Below the pieces are notes generated by a model. The model was not told where the DNA came from. It worked only from the letters and a program-made list of their open reading frames with translations, and ran no database searches. From NCBI RefSeq assembly GCF_026625885.1, contig NZ_CP113068.1:3410001-3474000 (forward strand): 64,000 nucleotides of DNA. Direction: 5' to 3'. The stretch is from Roseateles sp. SL47 (GTDB lineage Bacteria > Pseudomonadota > Gammaproteobacteria > Burkholderiales > Burkholderiaceae_C). Below, one piece after another: positions 9,064 to 17,456 of the stretch; positions within the stretch are counted from its first letter, which is position 1, and each line of letters begins with the position of its first letter. The translations under genes were made by a program, and so were the position numbers.

Positions 9064-12000
9064 ATGGCCCGCGAAACCGTCACCCGATCCAAACGCTTCT
9101 TCTGCGTCAGCCTTCAGCCTGATGTCTGCCTCACTCCTGTGGGCAGCAGCGTGGTGCCGATCCCTTATCCGATCAAGGGTGAATTCAAGGAGGCATCGGC
9201 GGCTTCCCCCAATGTCAAACACCAGAGTGACCCGGCGGTCCTGCATGGCCAGACCTTCATCCCGAAGGTGACCGGCGATGCCCGTGGGGTGAAGGGCGGC
9301 GTCAAAAGCGGGACGTACGAAGACAAGGCGGAGCCGAAGGACAAGAGCAGCACATCCACCAGCAATGCCAAGGCCTGGGTGCGTGAGGCGGATCTCGTCT
9401 GGATGAATGCGCGCAACACGGTGGGGCGCATCTACGAGCGTGGTACGGCTGCGGCCAAACGTCGGCTCAAGGGGGCGGCCCAGGCCTATCGCGAGAGTGG
9501 CGCTTCCGAGGCGTTGCACGAGTTCGGCGACGAAGCCATGGAGACCGGGGGCAAGGTCGCTGCGGCCGGCACGGCGACAGCGGTGGTTGGCGGGGGCGTT
9601 GCGCTGACGGGCGTGGGAGCACCCGTTGGAGGCGCCATTGCCTCGGCGGGTGGCGCTGTGACTGCGGTGGGTGGCGGTGTGACGGCCGTAGGCGCGGCAA
9701 CCGGGACAGCCACCGATGTGCTGGATGCCACGGCGGACTGGGTGCTGGACGACAAGGCGCCCAGCCTGGGCGCGCTCGCAGAGCAGGCGGCGGAGCGTGG
9801 AGCCAACTGGGCCCTGACACGCCTGCCCGGTGGTGGCCGACTGCTGGCGCGGCTGTTCCCGAAGAAGCATCCGCCAGCCAAGCAGCCCGATCCGAAATCC
9901 CAGGGCGGCAAGCACGAAGAAGACAAAGCCGACGGTGGCAAGACTCAGAAGCCCGCGCAAGACAAGCAACAGCCCAAGGAATGCTGTCCGCAAAGTCAGG
10001 GGCCCGGCAAGGCGGCGACTCGTAGCCGGCGGCCCATTCACTTCGGCACCGGCGACGAACTGTTGTCCGAGCTGGACGCGGACGTTGATGGATTGATCCC
10101 GCTGACCTGGCTGCGGACCTATCGATCCAGCCATGCGGCCTATGACCGGGGTTTGCTGGGCGCGCGTTGGACATCGCCCTACCTGGTGCGCCTGAGTGTG
10201 GGTGAGCGGGGTATGGCCTATCACGACGGGACCGGCCGCACGGTGCATTTACCGCCGCTGGCGGCGGGCGGCACGGTGGATGATGCGTTCGAAGCGTTCA
10301 CCCTCACACGTGTGGGGCCGTGGCGCTTTGAACTGCGCTGGCGTGACGGCAGCGTGGATGTGTTCGAACGTCCCCGTTGCGATGCCCTGGCGCTGGATGT
10401 GCTGCCCCTGGGGCTGGATGGATTGAAATTGCGACAGCGGCGGTTGCTGGACGAGCCCGCGCCGCGCATGGAATGGGTGCAGTGCTGCTATCTTGTGGAG
10501 CAACGGCGTCCGGATGGCTTGGCGGTGCAATTGGAGTGGCTGCCCGGCTGGGATGCCCGGATGCTGCCGGAACGGTTGGATGACGATTTTCCCGTGCTCC
10601 GCATCACCGCGCCTGGGGAAGTTGTGCTGGAGGCGCATGCCGCAGCGACAGGGCCACTGACGGATGCTCAGCGCGCGTGCCACGGTGCGTTGAAGATTGG
10701 CCGACTGGTGCGGCGGCTACCGGTGGCCGAAGAGGCCGCTGACGAGGTGGCGGTGACCGATGCGGCGGCGACCGGCTTGGCGGCTAAAGCGAACGATGCG
10801 ACGCAGCCCCGATGGGCGTGGCAGGTGCTCAGTCGTTATGCCTATGGTCTTGAACATCTCGGAGAGAACCCGCGCGACAGCGCTCTCTCTTCCGCGCCAG
10901 ATTTGCTCGGGCGCAAGGACGCCATGGGCCATCTCTGGCGCTATTACTACGACACCCACCTGTTGACCCGGTATGTCGACCCCACCGGCGGCGCCTGGGT
11001 GGTGCGTTGGCAGGGCGCGGATGTGCTGTTTCAGGGACCGGTCAACACCAACGTGGGCATGCCTGATGGGTCGCAGGAGGTGGTGCCCCAGCACCGAGGC
11101 AGTTGGACGGCCCTGACCAGCCATTGGGCAAGAGCCATTTATGCGGCGGCAGAAGACGGCACGGAGCCTGTGTATGTCGACTATGTGGATGCCGATACGA
11201 CGCAGGTGCGCCAGGCTGACAACAGCATCTGGACCTATCGATTCAACGCCAACAACCTCTGCGTGGACGTGCGCGTGCAAGACGCTGCCGATGCGCCTGC
11301 GCGCCGCCTGGGCACACGCCGCTGGAGCACCGCTGGCGACCTGTTGGAAGAGACGGACGCCAACGGTCACACCACTCGTTTCACCTATGACGAGCAAGGC
11401 AGCCTGATCAGCACGACCGATGCGTTGGGCGGACGCACGGTGGTTCAATACAACGAGCAGAACCTGCCGGTGCGGACCATCGATGCGATGGGGTATGTGC
11501 AGGAGCGCGAGTTCGATGCGCAAGGTCGTTTGGTCACCCAGACCGATGCGCTGGGGCGCGTCAACCGCATGGTCTACAACGCGGTGGGGCAGTTGGTGCA
11601 GCGTGTGGATGCTGCGGGGCGCGTCAAGCGGTATGAGTACGACAGCCAAAGCCGTCTGGTGGCACACATCGACTGCTCGGGCTACGAAACGCGTTTCGCC
11701 TGGGACCTCCGGGGACGATTGATTTCGCAGACCGACGCAATGGGACAGTCTGTCTATTACGGCTGGGACGAACTGGACCGGCTGGTCTTCATCCGCCGCC
11801 CTGGGGCAGGAGAAGAGCGCTTTGTCTACGACGCCTTGGGGCGTCTGTTGACTCAAACGGATGGGGTAGGTCGCCAGACACGTTATGCATATCAGATGCA
11901 GGGTCTCCCGGTGGAACGTGTCGACGCAGCGGGTCAGCGCTTGCAGTATCGCTATGACCGGGCGCTGCGGCTGGTGGCCCTGATCAACAGCAAGGGTGAA

Positions 12001-14184
12001 TCATTCCAGCTGGCTTATGACGCCCGGGGGCGACTGGTCCAGGAAATCGGCTTTGACGGACTGGTCAGTCGCTACGACTACGACGCGGCGGGCGAACTGA
12101 TCGCCAGCCACCGTGGAGCCATCCGCACGGACTACGTTCGCGATGCATTGGGTCGACTGCTGACGCGTGTGACACCTGATGGTCAGGAACGATTCGCCTG
12201 GGATCCGCTGAGTCGCATCATTGCCGTGGAGAACGCGGCGGCGCAGTCCCGTCTGGAATGGGACGCGGCGGGGCAACTGGTTGAGGAGCGCCAGCGGATC
12301 GAGTTGGCACCGGAGCATGCGCAGCTGGATGCTGCCGGCCAGTGGCCCGACACTGCCGCGAGAGGTGCAATGGCCGTGTCATTCCTCTTGCGGCATGACT
12401 ACGACGCCCTGGGGCAGCGCATCGCCACACGGCTGCCAAATGGACGTGTGGTGCAGACGCAGCGCTATGGTGCGGGGCACTGGCATGGCATTTTGTGGCA
12501 GGGCCAATCGCTGGCTGACGTTGAGAGAGACGTCTTGCACCGGGAGACGCGCCGAAGCCTCGGCGGACTTCGGCGCGGGGGGCTGCGGCGTGAAGTTCGT
12601 TATGACGGCGCTTCCCGCTGGTCGCGCAGTGCGTTTGGATTCGCCGAGACGGCGCCGGGCGCGCTTCGCCAACGCGATTATGGTTATGCCAGGGCCGGGG
12701 AGGTCGAGCGCATCTCGGACTCGGTGCTGGGCGAGCTTCACTTCACGCGGGACGACATTGGGCAGTTGCTCACCGCAAGCCAGCCGGGTTTGGTGGAGAC
12801 ATTCGCCTTTGATCCTGCCGGCAATCTGACGCCGTTGCCTGGCATCACGCAGGCATTGGGCTGGCACTACGAACACGACGTGGACGGCAATGCAGTCCGA
12901 AAACATTGGGTTCAGGACAGTGCTGCGAACGAACCTGCGGTAAGCGCTGCGGGCGACGAACTTCGGTTGCACTACGACGCGCATCAGCGGCTGATCTTGG
13001 CCGAACGGATGACGCCACACGGTGTGGTCACCAGCCGCTATGCGTATGACGCGATCGGGCGGCGTGTGCTGAAGCGGGTGCAGGGCGCAGGCGACGAACA
13101 GGTCACGGCCTTTGTCTGGAATGGCGACTTGATGGTGCAGGAGGTCGATGCACAGGGCACCGTCAGTTATGTGCATGAGCCCGACAGCTTCACACCGCTG
13201 GCCCGCGTGCGCAGCCAGGAATCGATCACGTCATTTGCAACGGCATCGGTCGCGTTTGCGCCTGTGCTTGCCTGGGACCGCCCGGACGCGCCCGATGCGC
13301 AGCCGGATGCGCATGTGCGCCTGTATCGGCGGCTTGCGCGATGGCGTCAGGATTGCCTGGATGAACGTACGGCGCAGGCCCGATGGGATGGCATCAGTTG
13401 CGCGAACGATGAGGTTCTGTACTACGAGTGCGACCACCTTGGCACGCCGCTGGCGCTGATGGATGCGGTCGGCCGGGTGCGCTGGCGTGCGCGCTACAGG
13501 GCATGGGGTCGTCTGGCGCGTTTGGACGTGGATGAAGTTGCCCAACCCTGGCGCTTCCAGGGGCAATATGAGGATGGGGAAACCGGGCTCTACTACAACC
13601 GGCACCGTTATTACGATCCTGATGCCGGTCGGTATCTGACGCAGGACCCGATCGGACTGCTCGGAGGATTCAATTCCTATCAGTACGCGCCAGATCCGAC
13701 CGGCTGGGTGGATCCGCTAGGGCTGACGAAGGGCAAGGGCGGCTGTGATCCGTGCTGTGGGAAGGACCCGTCTGCGGAGGCGCGCGCTTGGCAGGGGGTG
13801 AGTCCGAAGAATCCGAACAATATCTACACCGGCGTTGATACCTACGAGAATGTTGTGCTCAAGAAGGGCACGATTCTGTATTCCTTGCACCCGGGTGGTG
13901 CGCCTGGATTTGCCGTGCAGAACCACACTCTGTTGAAGGCCAAAGGCAATGTGTCGGATTATTATGATCTGGTGCAGGTGAGCCAAGATCCTGGTAAAGA
14001 TGCTGCCGGCAATCCACGCACTTTGCGCCAGGGCGTCCGCGCCTACAGGGTGAACGAAGATATTTGCGTTGCCCGTGGCAAGGCATTGGCCAATCCACAG
14101 TTTGGCCCTGGCGGTGGCACTCAGTATTACGTCTCTCCAACCGATGTTGGTCGGCTCTCTCCCGGAAAAATCAGACCCATCTAG
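9064..14184 (+). CDS. PAAR-like/Rhs polymorphic toxin, type VI effector
   Basis: A 1706-residue Rhs effector. Order: DUF4150 PAAR-like tip domain (about 8-75, with CLTPVGSSVVPIPYP); a Gly/Ala-rich hydrophobic stretch (about 162-220) typical of a translocation region; DUF6531-type start of the shell (about 318 on, PIHFGTGDELLSELDADVDG); many YD/RHS repeats; the Rhs core end ETGLYYNRHRYYDPDAGRYL; and the cleavage-type motif DPTGWVDPLGL near 1544-1554. The last ~150 residues are the variable toxin tip. Its C-terminal GPGGGTQYYVSPTDVGRL resembles the TNT NAD-glycohydrolase fold, so NAD hydrolysis is a reasonable guess. The chosen ATG gives the expected PAAR N-terminus; the frame is open further upstream but that is DUF2169 sequence. 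Confidence 0.92.
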   Translation: MARETVTRSKRFFCVSLQPDVCLTPVGSSVVPIPYPIKGEFKEASAASPNVKHQSDPAVLHGQTFIPKVTGDARGVKGGVKSGTYEDKAEPKDKSSTSTSNAKAWVREADLVWMNARNTVGRIYERGTAAAKRRLKGAAQAYRESGASEALHEFGDEAMETGGKVAAAGTATAVVGGGVALTGVGAPVGGAIASAGGAVTAVGGGVTAVGAATGTATDVLDATADWVLDDKAPSLGALAEQAAERGANWALTRLPGGGRLLARLFPKKHPPAKQPDPKSQGGKHEEDKADGGKTQKPAQDKQQPKECCPQSQGPGKAATRSRRPIHFGTGDELLSELDADVDGLIPLTWLRTYRSSHAAYDRGLLGARWTSPYLVRLSVGERGMAYHDGTGRTVHLPPLAAGGTVDDAFEAFTLTRVGPWRFELRWRDGSVDVFERPRCDALALDVLPLGLDGLKLRQRRLLDEPAPRMEWVQCCYLVEQRRPDGLAVQLEWLPGWDARMLPERLDDDFPVLRITAPGEVVLEAHAAATGPLTDAQRACHGALKIGRLVRRLPVAEEAADEVAVTDAAATGLAAKANDATQPRWAWQVLSRYAYGLEHLGENPRDSALSSAPDLLGRKDAMGHLWRYYYDTHLLTRYVDPTGGAWVVRWQGADVLFQGPVNTNVGMPDGSQEVVPQHRGSWTALTSHWARAIYAAAEDGTEPVYVDYVDADTTQVRQADNSIWTYRFNANNLCVDVRVQDAADAPARRLGTRRWSTAGDLLEETDANGHTTRFTYDEQGSLISTTDALGGRTVVQYNEQNLPVRTIDAMGYVQEREFDAQGRLVTQTDALGRVNRMVYNAVGQLVQRVDAAGRVKRYEYDSQSRLVAHIDCSGYETRFAWDLRGRLISQTDAMGQSVYYGWDELDRLVFIRRPGAGEERFVYDALGRLLTQTDGVGRQTRYAYQMQGLPVERVDAAGQRLQYRYDRALRLVALINSKGESFQLAYDARGRLVQEIGFDGLVSRYDYDAAGELIASHRGAIRTDYVRDALGRLLTRVTPDGQERFAWDPLSRIIAVENAAAQSRLEWDAAGQLVEERQRIELAPEHAQLDAAGQWPDTAARGAMAVSFLLRHDYDALGQRIATRLPNGRVVQTQRYGAGHWHGILWQGQSLADVERDVLHRETRRSLGGLRRGGLRREVRYDGASRWSRSAFGFAETAPGALRQRDYGYARAGEVERISDSVLGELHFTRDDIGQLLTASQPGLVETFAFDPAGNLTPLPGITQALGWHYEHDVDGNAVRKHWVQDSAANEPAVSAAGDELRLHYDAHQRLILAERMTPHGVVTSRYAYDAIGRRVLKRVQGAGDEQVTAFVWNGDLMVQEVDAQGTVSYVHEPDSFTPLARVRSQESITSFATASVAFAPVLAWDRPDAPDAQPDAHVRLYRRLARWRQDCLDERTAQARWDGISCANDEVLYYECDHLGTPLALMDAVGRVRWRARYRAWGRLARLDVDEVAQPWRFQGQYEDGETGLYYNRHRYYDPDAGRYLTQDPIGLLGGFNSYQYAPDPTGWVDPLGLTKGKGGCDPCCGKDPSAEARAWQGVSPKNPNNIYTGVDTYENVVLKKGTILYSLHPGGAPGFAVQNHTLLKAKGNVSDYYDLVQVSQDPGKDAAGNPRTLRQGVRAYRVNEDICVARGKALANPQFGPGGGTQYYVSPTDVGRLSPGKIRPI

Positions 14185-14193
14185 AGGAAACAG

Positions 14194-14619
14194 ATGAGCG
14201 GAAAAAATTCATGGAAACGTGCCAAGGGGACTGGCGGCATGCAGTACGACTACTCCGGCGCGCTGGCATTGTCCGCCGGTGATGCTGCTGCTGCCGCTGG
14301 GGACATGGCGCAACAGATTCGAGACCGAGTGTCGCAGGTCGCTTCCGCTGATGACTGGGTTGCGATGGTGTTGCGCCTACCTGATGCGTTAAGACATGTG
14401 CTGTTGGATCAGTTGGATCGCGGCAACCTGCTGACGGGAATTGGCCAATCAGGGTGGCCGGCTCCGGAGTCGATCGTGGCTAACTTTCGAGATCGTTTCG
14501 GTGTGGAGGTCCAAAAGCTACCTCCAGGGGTCACCCTGCAGGTCATTAATGATCCGCATCAATGGCGGGAAAATATCAGCCAGATCGTAGATGGCCAGGA
14601 ACATATGTTGATGACGTGA
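14194..14619 (+). CDS. Hypothetical protein A1, candidate Rhs immunity protein
   Basis: A 141-residue soluble protein of no family I recognise, starting 10 bp after the Rhs stop behind a purine-rich GAGGAAACAG Shine-Dalgarno. This is where immunity genes of Rhs toxins lie, so it is the first candidate for neutralising the toxin tip. Key segments are MAQQIRDR (about 43), LPDALRHVLLDQLDRGN (about 62-78), GQSGWPAPESIVANFRDRFG and the C-terminal ISQIVDGQEHMLM. A paralogue (A2) with the same segments starts at 15656. GC is somewhat lower than in the neighbours, as is usual for such cassettes. Confidence 0.7.
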   Translation: MSGKNSWKRAKGTGGMQYDYSGALALSAGDAAAAAGDMAQQIRDRVSQVASADDWVAMVLRLPDALRHVLLDQLDRGNLLTGIGQSGWPAPESIVANFRDRFGVEVQKLPPGVTLQVINDPHQWRENISQIVDGQEHMLMT

Positions 14620-14736
14620 GTCTCAAAATGATGCAAGTCTTTTTCTCCATGTTGACTCTCGAGCGCATCAGTGTGTTCCCACTCCAGGCTTTAAATCGCA
14701 AGGTCATTCAGTCCGAAAAAGGCGAGATTTGATGAG

Positions 14737-15123
14737 ATGAATCTAGAAATTGACGTGCTAGATGGCCGAATTTTGGAGGATGGAAAGTTGGTGTGGAAAA
14801 TCGGCGAACCTGTACCCGTCCCCACGAGTCTCCGGTCTGTTCTCTTTCTGGATTTGGCCGCGCGGCTCGTCATCGCTGAGGGAGAAGGCCCTGGAGGCGT
14901 AGCTACAGTGATTTTCGATGAGGAGGAGTTCCCGGACTCCATCCTGACCAGCCGCATGGTGAAGCGCTTTGTGAAAAAGACAGGAATCTTGCCCATCATG
15001 GATGGTTTGGCCTTCGCAGAGGCGATATTTCCATGGGGCGCAATTTCATTCAGGGTGGACCCCAGGCAAGGTGATATGTACATCCGAATCAGTGGCCCGA
15101 ACGCAGGGAGGCGATCTCCATAG
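14737..15123 (+). CDS. Hypothetical protein B1 in Rhs cassette
   Basis: A 128-residue protein of unknown family, beta-rich by composition: MNLEIDVLDGRILEDGK, then FLDLAARLVIAEGEG, then DEEEFPDSILTSRMVKRF, and a C-terminal FPWGAISFRVDPRQGDMYI. It has a close paralogue, B2, immediately downstream. It may be a second immunity protein or an orphan immunity gene kept from a lost toxin tip. It follows A1 after 117 bp, a gap in which no gene is seen. Confidence 0.6.
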   Translation: MNLEIDVLDGRILEDGKLVWKIGEPVPVPTSLRSVLFLDLAARLVIAEGEGPGGVATVIFDEEEFPDSILTSRMVKRFVKKTGILPIMDGLAFAEAIFPWGAISFRVDPRQGDMYIRISGPNAGRRSP

Positions 15124-15272
15124 CGCTCCCCCTTAACCGGGAGAGGCATCAGCAACTTGTGAGCGTTGCACGACGGTCTCGCCGTGGCTGGGCGCCGTCG
15201 CATGTTCAGAGGTGGCCGAGATGGCTTTCCAGACCTTCCGTGTTCAACTCGATCGATGAGAGTGGTGAAACA

Positions 15273-15644
15273 GTGAACCTGGAAATTGATGTGTTGACCG
15301 GCCGCGTGTTGGTGGATGGCAAGGTCGCCTGGACGGCGGGTGAACCTGCCCCTGTGCCGCAGTCTGGTCGCTCGGTGCGCTATCTCGATCTGACCGCCCG
15401 ATTGGTGATCGGGGAGGCGGAAGGCAAAGGTGTCGTGACCGCTGTGCTTTTCGATGAGGAGGAGTTCCCCGACTCCATCCTGACCAGCCGCATGGTGAAT
15501 CGTTTTGCGAAGAAGACGGGGGTTCTGCCGGACATGGAGAACAGGCCTGTGGCAGTGGCCCGATTTCCCTGGGGGTTGATTGAGTTCGCCGTCGATCCCA
15601 AGCAGGGAGACTTGTCCATCATGGTTCAGGGCGCGAGCGTTTAG
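15273..15644 (+). CDS. Hypothetical protein B2, paralogue of B1
   Basis: Paralogue of B1. The GTG at 15273 (NLEIDVLTGRVLVDGK follows) aligns with the B1 start, so I prefer it to the GTG at 15159 that leaves a 38-residue leader. The frame then runs through YLDLTARLVIGEAEG, DEEEFPDSILTSRMVNRF and FPWGLIEFAVDPKQGDLSI. DNA around 15450-15500 is nearly identical to 14918-14966 in B1, pointing to recent duplication or gene conversion. Function unknown; immunity-like by context. Confidence 0.55.
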   Translation: MNLEIDVLTGRVLVDGKVAWTAGEPAPVPQSGRSVRYLDLTARLVIGEAEGKGVVTAVLFDEEEFPDSILTSRMVNRFAKKTGVLPDMENRPVAVARFPWGLIEFAVDPKQGDLSIMVQGASV

Positions 15645-15655
15645 GTATGACGCCC

Positions 15656-16084
15656 ATGGGGAGAGCGAAGAATCCTTGGCGGTGCTCGAAGACCTCGACG
15701 GGACTCTCTTGTACCTATCAAGGCGGAAACGCCTTGGCCCCGAGCGAAGTCGCTCTAGCGGCTGCGGAAATGGCGCGACAGATTCGTGACCGTCAATCGA
15801 ACCCGGCCTCATGTGATGACTGGATCGGACTGGTTCTGACTCTGCCGTCTGCATTGCGCGATGTCTTGCTCCATCAATTGGATCGAGGCAACTTGATGAC
15901 CCACATCGGTCAATCGGGATGGCCGTCGCCCGATTCAATCGTTGCCAACTTCCGGGACCGGTTTGGCGTGGATGACCAGGCGCTCCCACCGGAGGTAGCA
16001 TTGCAGGTGGTTAACGATCCGCGCCAATGGCTTGAGAACATCAGCCAGATCGTGGATGGGCAGGAACATATGTTGATGGCGTGA
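15656..16084 (+). CDS. Hypothetical protein A2, paralogue of A1
   Basis: A 142-residue paralogue of A1. Matching segments are MARQIRDRQ, LPSALRDVLLHQLDRGN, IGQSGWPSPDSIVANFRDRFG and the C-terminus ISQIVDGQEHMLM. The ATG at 15656 aligns with the A1 start; an in-frame ATG at 15647 is also possible and lies 2 bp after the B2 stop. Together A1-B1-B2-A2 form a mirror-ordered array on one strand. The N-terminal 30 residues differ from A1 much more than the rest. Confidence 0.62.
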   Translation: MGRAKNPWRCSKTSTGLSCTYQGGNALAPSEVALAAAEMARQIRDRQSNPASCDDWIGLVLTLPSALRDVLLHQLDRGNLMTHIGQSGWPSPDSIVANFRDRFGVDDQALPPEVALQVVNDPRQWLENISQIVDGQEHMLMA

Positions 16085-16087
16085 GTC

Positions 16088-16312
16088 TCAAACGACGCCG
16101 GTCATGTTCTTGATGTTGGCTCGGGTCCGCATCATTGTCGTCGTACTCAGGCTCTTAATCGCTTTGTCCCAGGCGGCAAACACGTCTCGCTGGCCGCCGA
16201 CCCCAAGTGCCATTTCCAGAATGTAATGACCGACGACTCTCGAATTGCTTGGACTGCTCGAATCGAGTTGAAATGCAGAAAATGAATCAGATGCATCAGA
16301 TTCATTGAACAC
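16088..16312 (-). CDS. Possible small hypothetical protein
   Basis: A 74-residue reading frame on the minus strand that ends 4 bp from the A2 stop, tail to tail. It reads plausibly as protein in its second half (VVGHYILEMALGVGGQRDVF, then AWDKAIKSL), but I recognise no family and see no strong Shine-Dalgarno. Base composition is lower in GC than the neighbours, consistent with recently acquired cassette DNA. The rest of 16085-16496 shows no gene. It may be a chance frame. Confidence 0.25.
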   Translation of the reverse strand: MFNESDASDSFSAFQLDSSSPSNSRVVGHYILEMALGVGGQRDVFAAWDKAIKSLSTTTMMRTRANIKNMTGVV

Positions 16313-16475
16313 ACGAGTTGTTGAGCCAGTTTAATCAGTCACCAGCGTGAATTGTGAGCGTAGTGGATGAGTGAGAAGGCGCATGACTCAGTGTGCTGGT
16401 TGGCATGCTCGGGCAGTCCTGTCAGGCATTACAGATGTGCCGTCGGGGCTGGATTCATAGAATGACGTGGCGCCT

Positions 16476-17456
16476 ATGAAAAACGGAGGGGACAACTTGG
16501 CCATTCTCGTTGAAACTGCGAGCGGCCGCAGGCTCGTCTTGCTGCCCCAGCACGTATTCGGGCGGGACTGCCGCGCCTCTACCTTGATCAATGATCCTGG
16601 CACCTCTCGTCTGCATGCGTCGATTCGTTGGACCGGAAGCACATGGGCGGTGATTGACCACAGCCGCAATGGCACCACGTTGGACGGGCATCGCATTCCG
16701 TACAACACTGCAGTCGAGTTGAGGGCCGGCCAGACACTGGTATTCGGAATCCAGGGAGCGGCGGAATGGCAGGTACAGGATCTTGAGCGCCCAGGGCCGA
16801 TGCTCTTGAGTCTCGAAGGTCAAGAGGGCATTTCTCTGCCTCACTCCACGCTGCTGCTGGAGAACGGCATGGCCTCGATGTCCATCGTCAGCGAGCTCAA
16901 TGGAATCTGGATTTTCACTTCGGAAGATGGCAGCCGAACGCTGCAGGATGGCGACGAGATTGTGATCAGCGGGCGGCGCTGGTGTTTTTATTCGGGCGCC
17001 GGTCAGATCACGGAGAAGGTTTCGTCGTCTGCATCGCCGCTTTGTGTGGCTCATTTCGAGGTCAGCCAGGACGAGGAACATGTGACGCTGCGGCTGAGGC
17101 ATGGCGATCACGACTTGGACCTGGGGGAACGCACGCATCACTACGTGCTGCTCACACTCGCGCGCCTACGGGCCGATGATGCAAAGCGAGGCTTGGCGCC
17201 GTCAGAGCAGGGCTGGGTCTATCAGGATCGGCTCGCCAAGATGCTGGGGCTGGGCTCTGCGCATTTGAACATTCAGATCTTTCGACTGCGCAAGCAACTC
17301 GCCCAGGCGCTGGGCCAGGAAGTTGTACCTCCGGCATTGATTCAACGCCGGCGCGGTGAGTTGAGGATAGGAAACGTCACCGCAGAAATCAGATCCAGTC
17401 TCTCAAGGCCCCTCACCACTTCTTCAATCTCGCCACGACATCCATCGCTGGTTTGA
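16476..17456 (+). CDS. FHA domain protein with C-terminal winged helix
   Basis: A 326-residue protein. Residues about 10-95 form a forkhead-associated domain (HVFGRD, then TSRLHASIRW and HSRNGTTLDG), which binds phosphothreonine peptides; the second half (about 195-300) has the pattern of an OmpR-like winged helix (HHYVLLTLARLRADD, then LNIQIFRLRKQLAQAL). The fusion suggests a phospho-dependent regulator. An in-frame TTG at 16497 has an ideal GGAGGG Shine-Dalgarno 6 bp upstream and may be the true start, giving MAILVETASG. It sits after the Rhs cassette, where FHA proteins often accompany type VI genes. Its 3' end overlaps the convergent helicase gene by 44 bp. Confidence 0.8.
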   Translation: MKNGGDNLAILVETASGRRLVLLPQHVFGRDCRASTLINDPGTSRLHASIRWTGSTWAVIDHSRNGTTLDGHRIPYNTAVELRAGQTLVFGIQGAAEWQVQDLERPGPMLLSLEGQEGISLPHSTLLLENGMASMSIVSELNGIWIFTSEDGSRTLQDGDEIVISGRRWCFYSGAGQITEKVSSSASPLCVAHFEVSQDEEHVTLRLRHGDHDLDLGERTHHYVLLTLARLRADDAKRGLAPSEQGWVYQDRLAKMLGLGSAHLNIQIFRLRKQLAQALGQEVVPPALIQRRRGELRIGNVTAEIRSSLSRPLTTSSISPRHPSLV

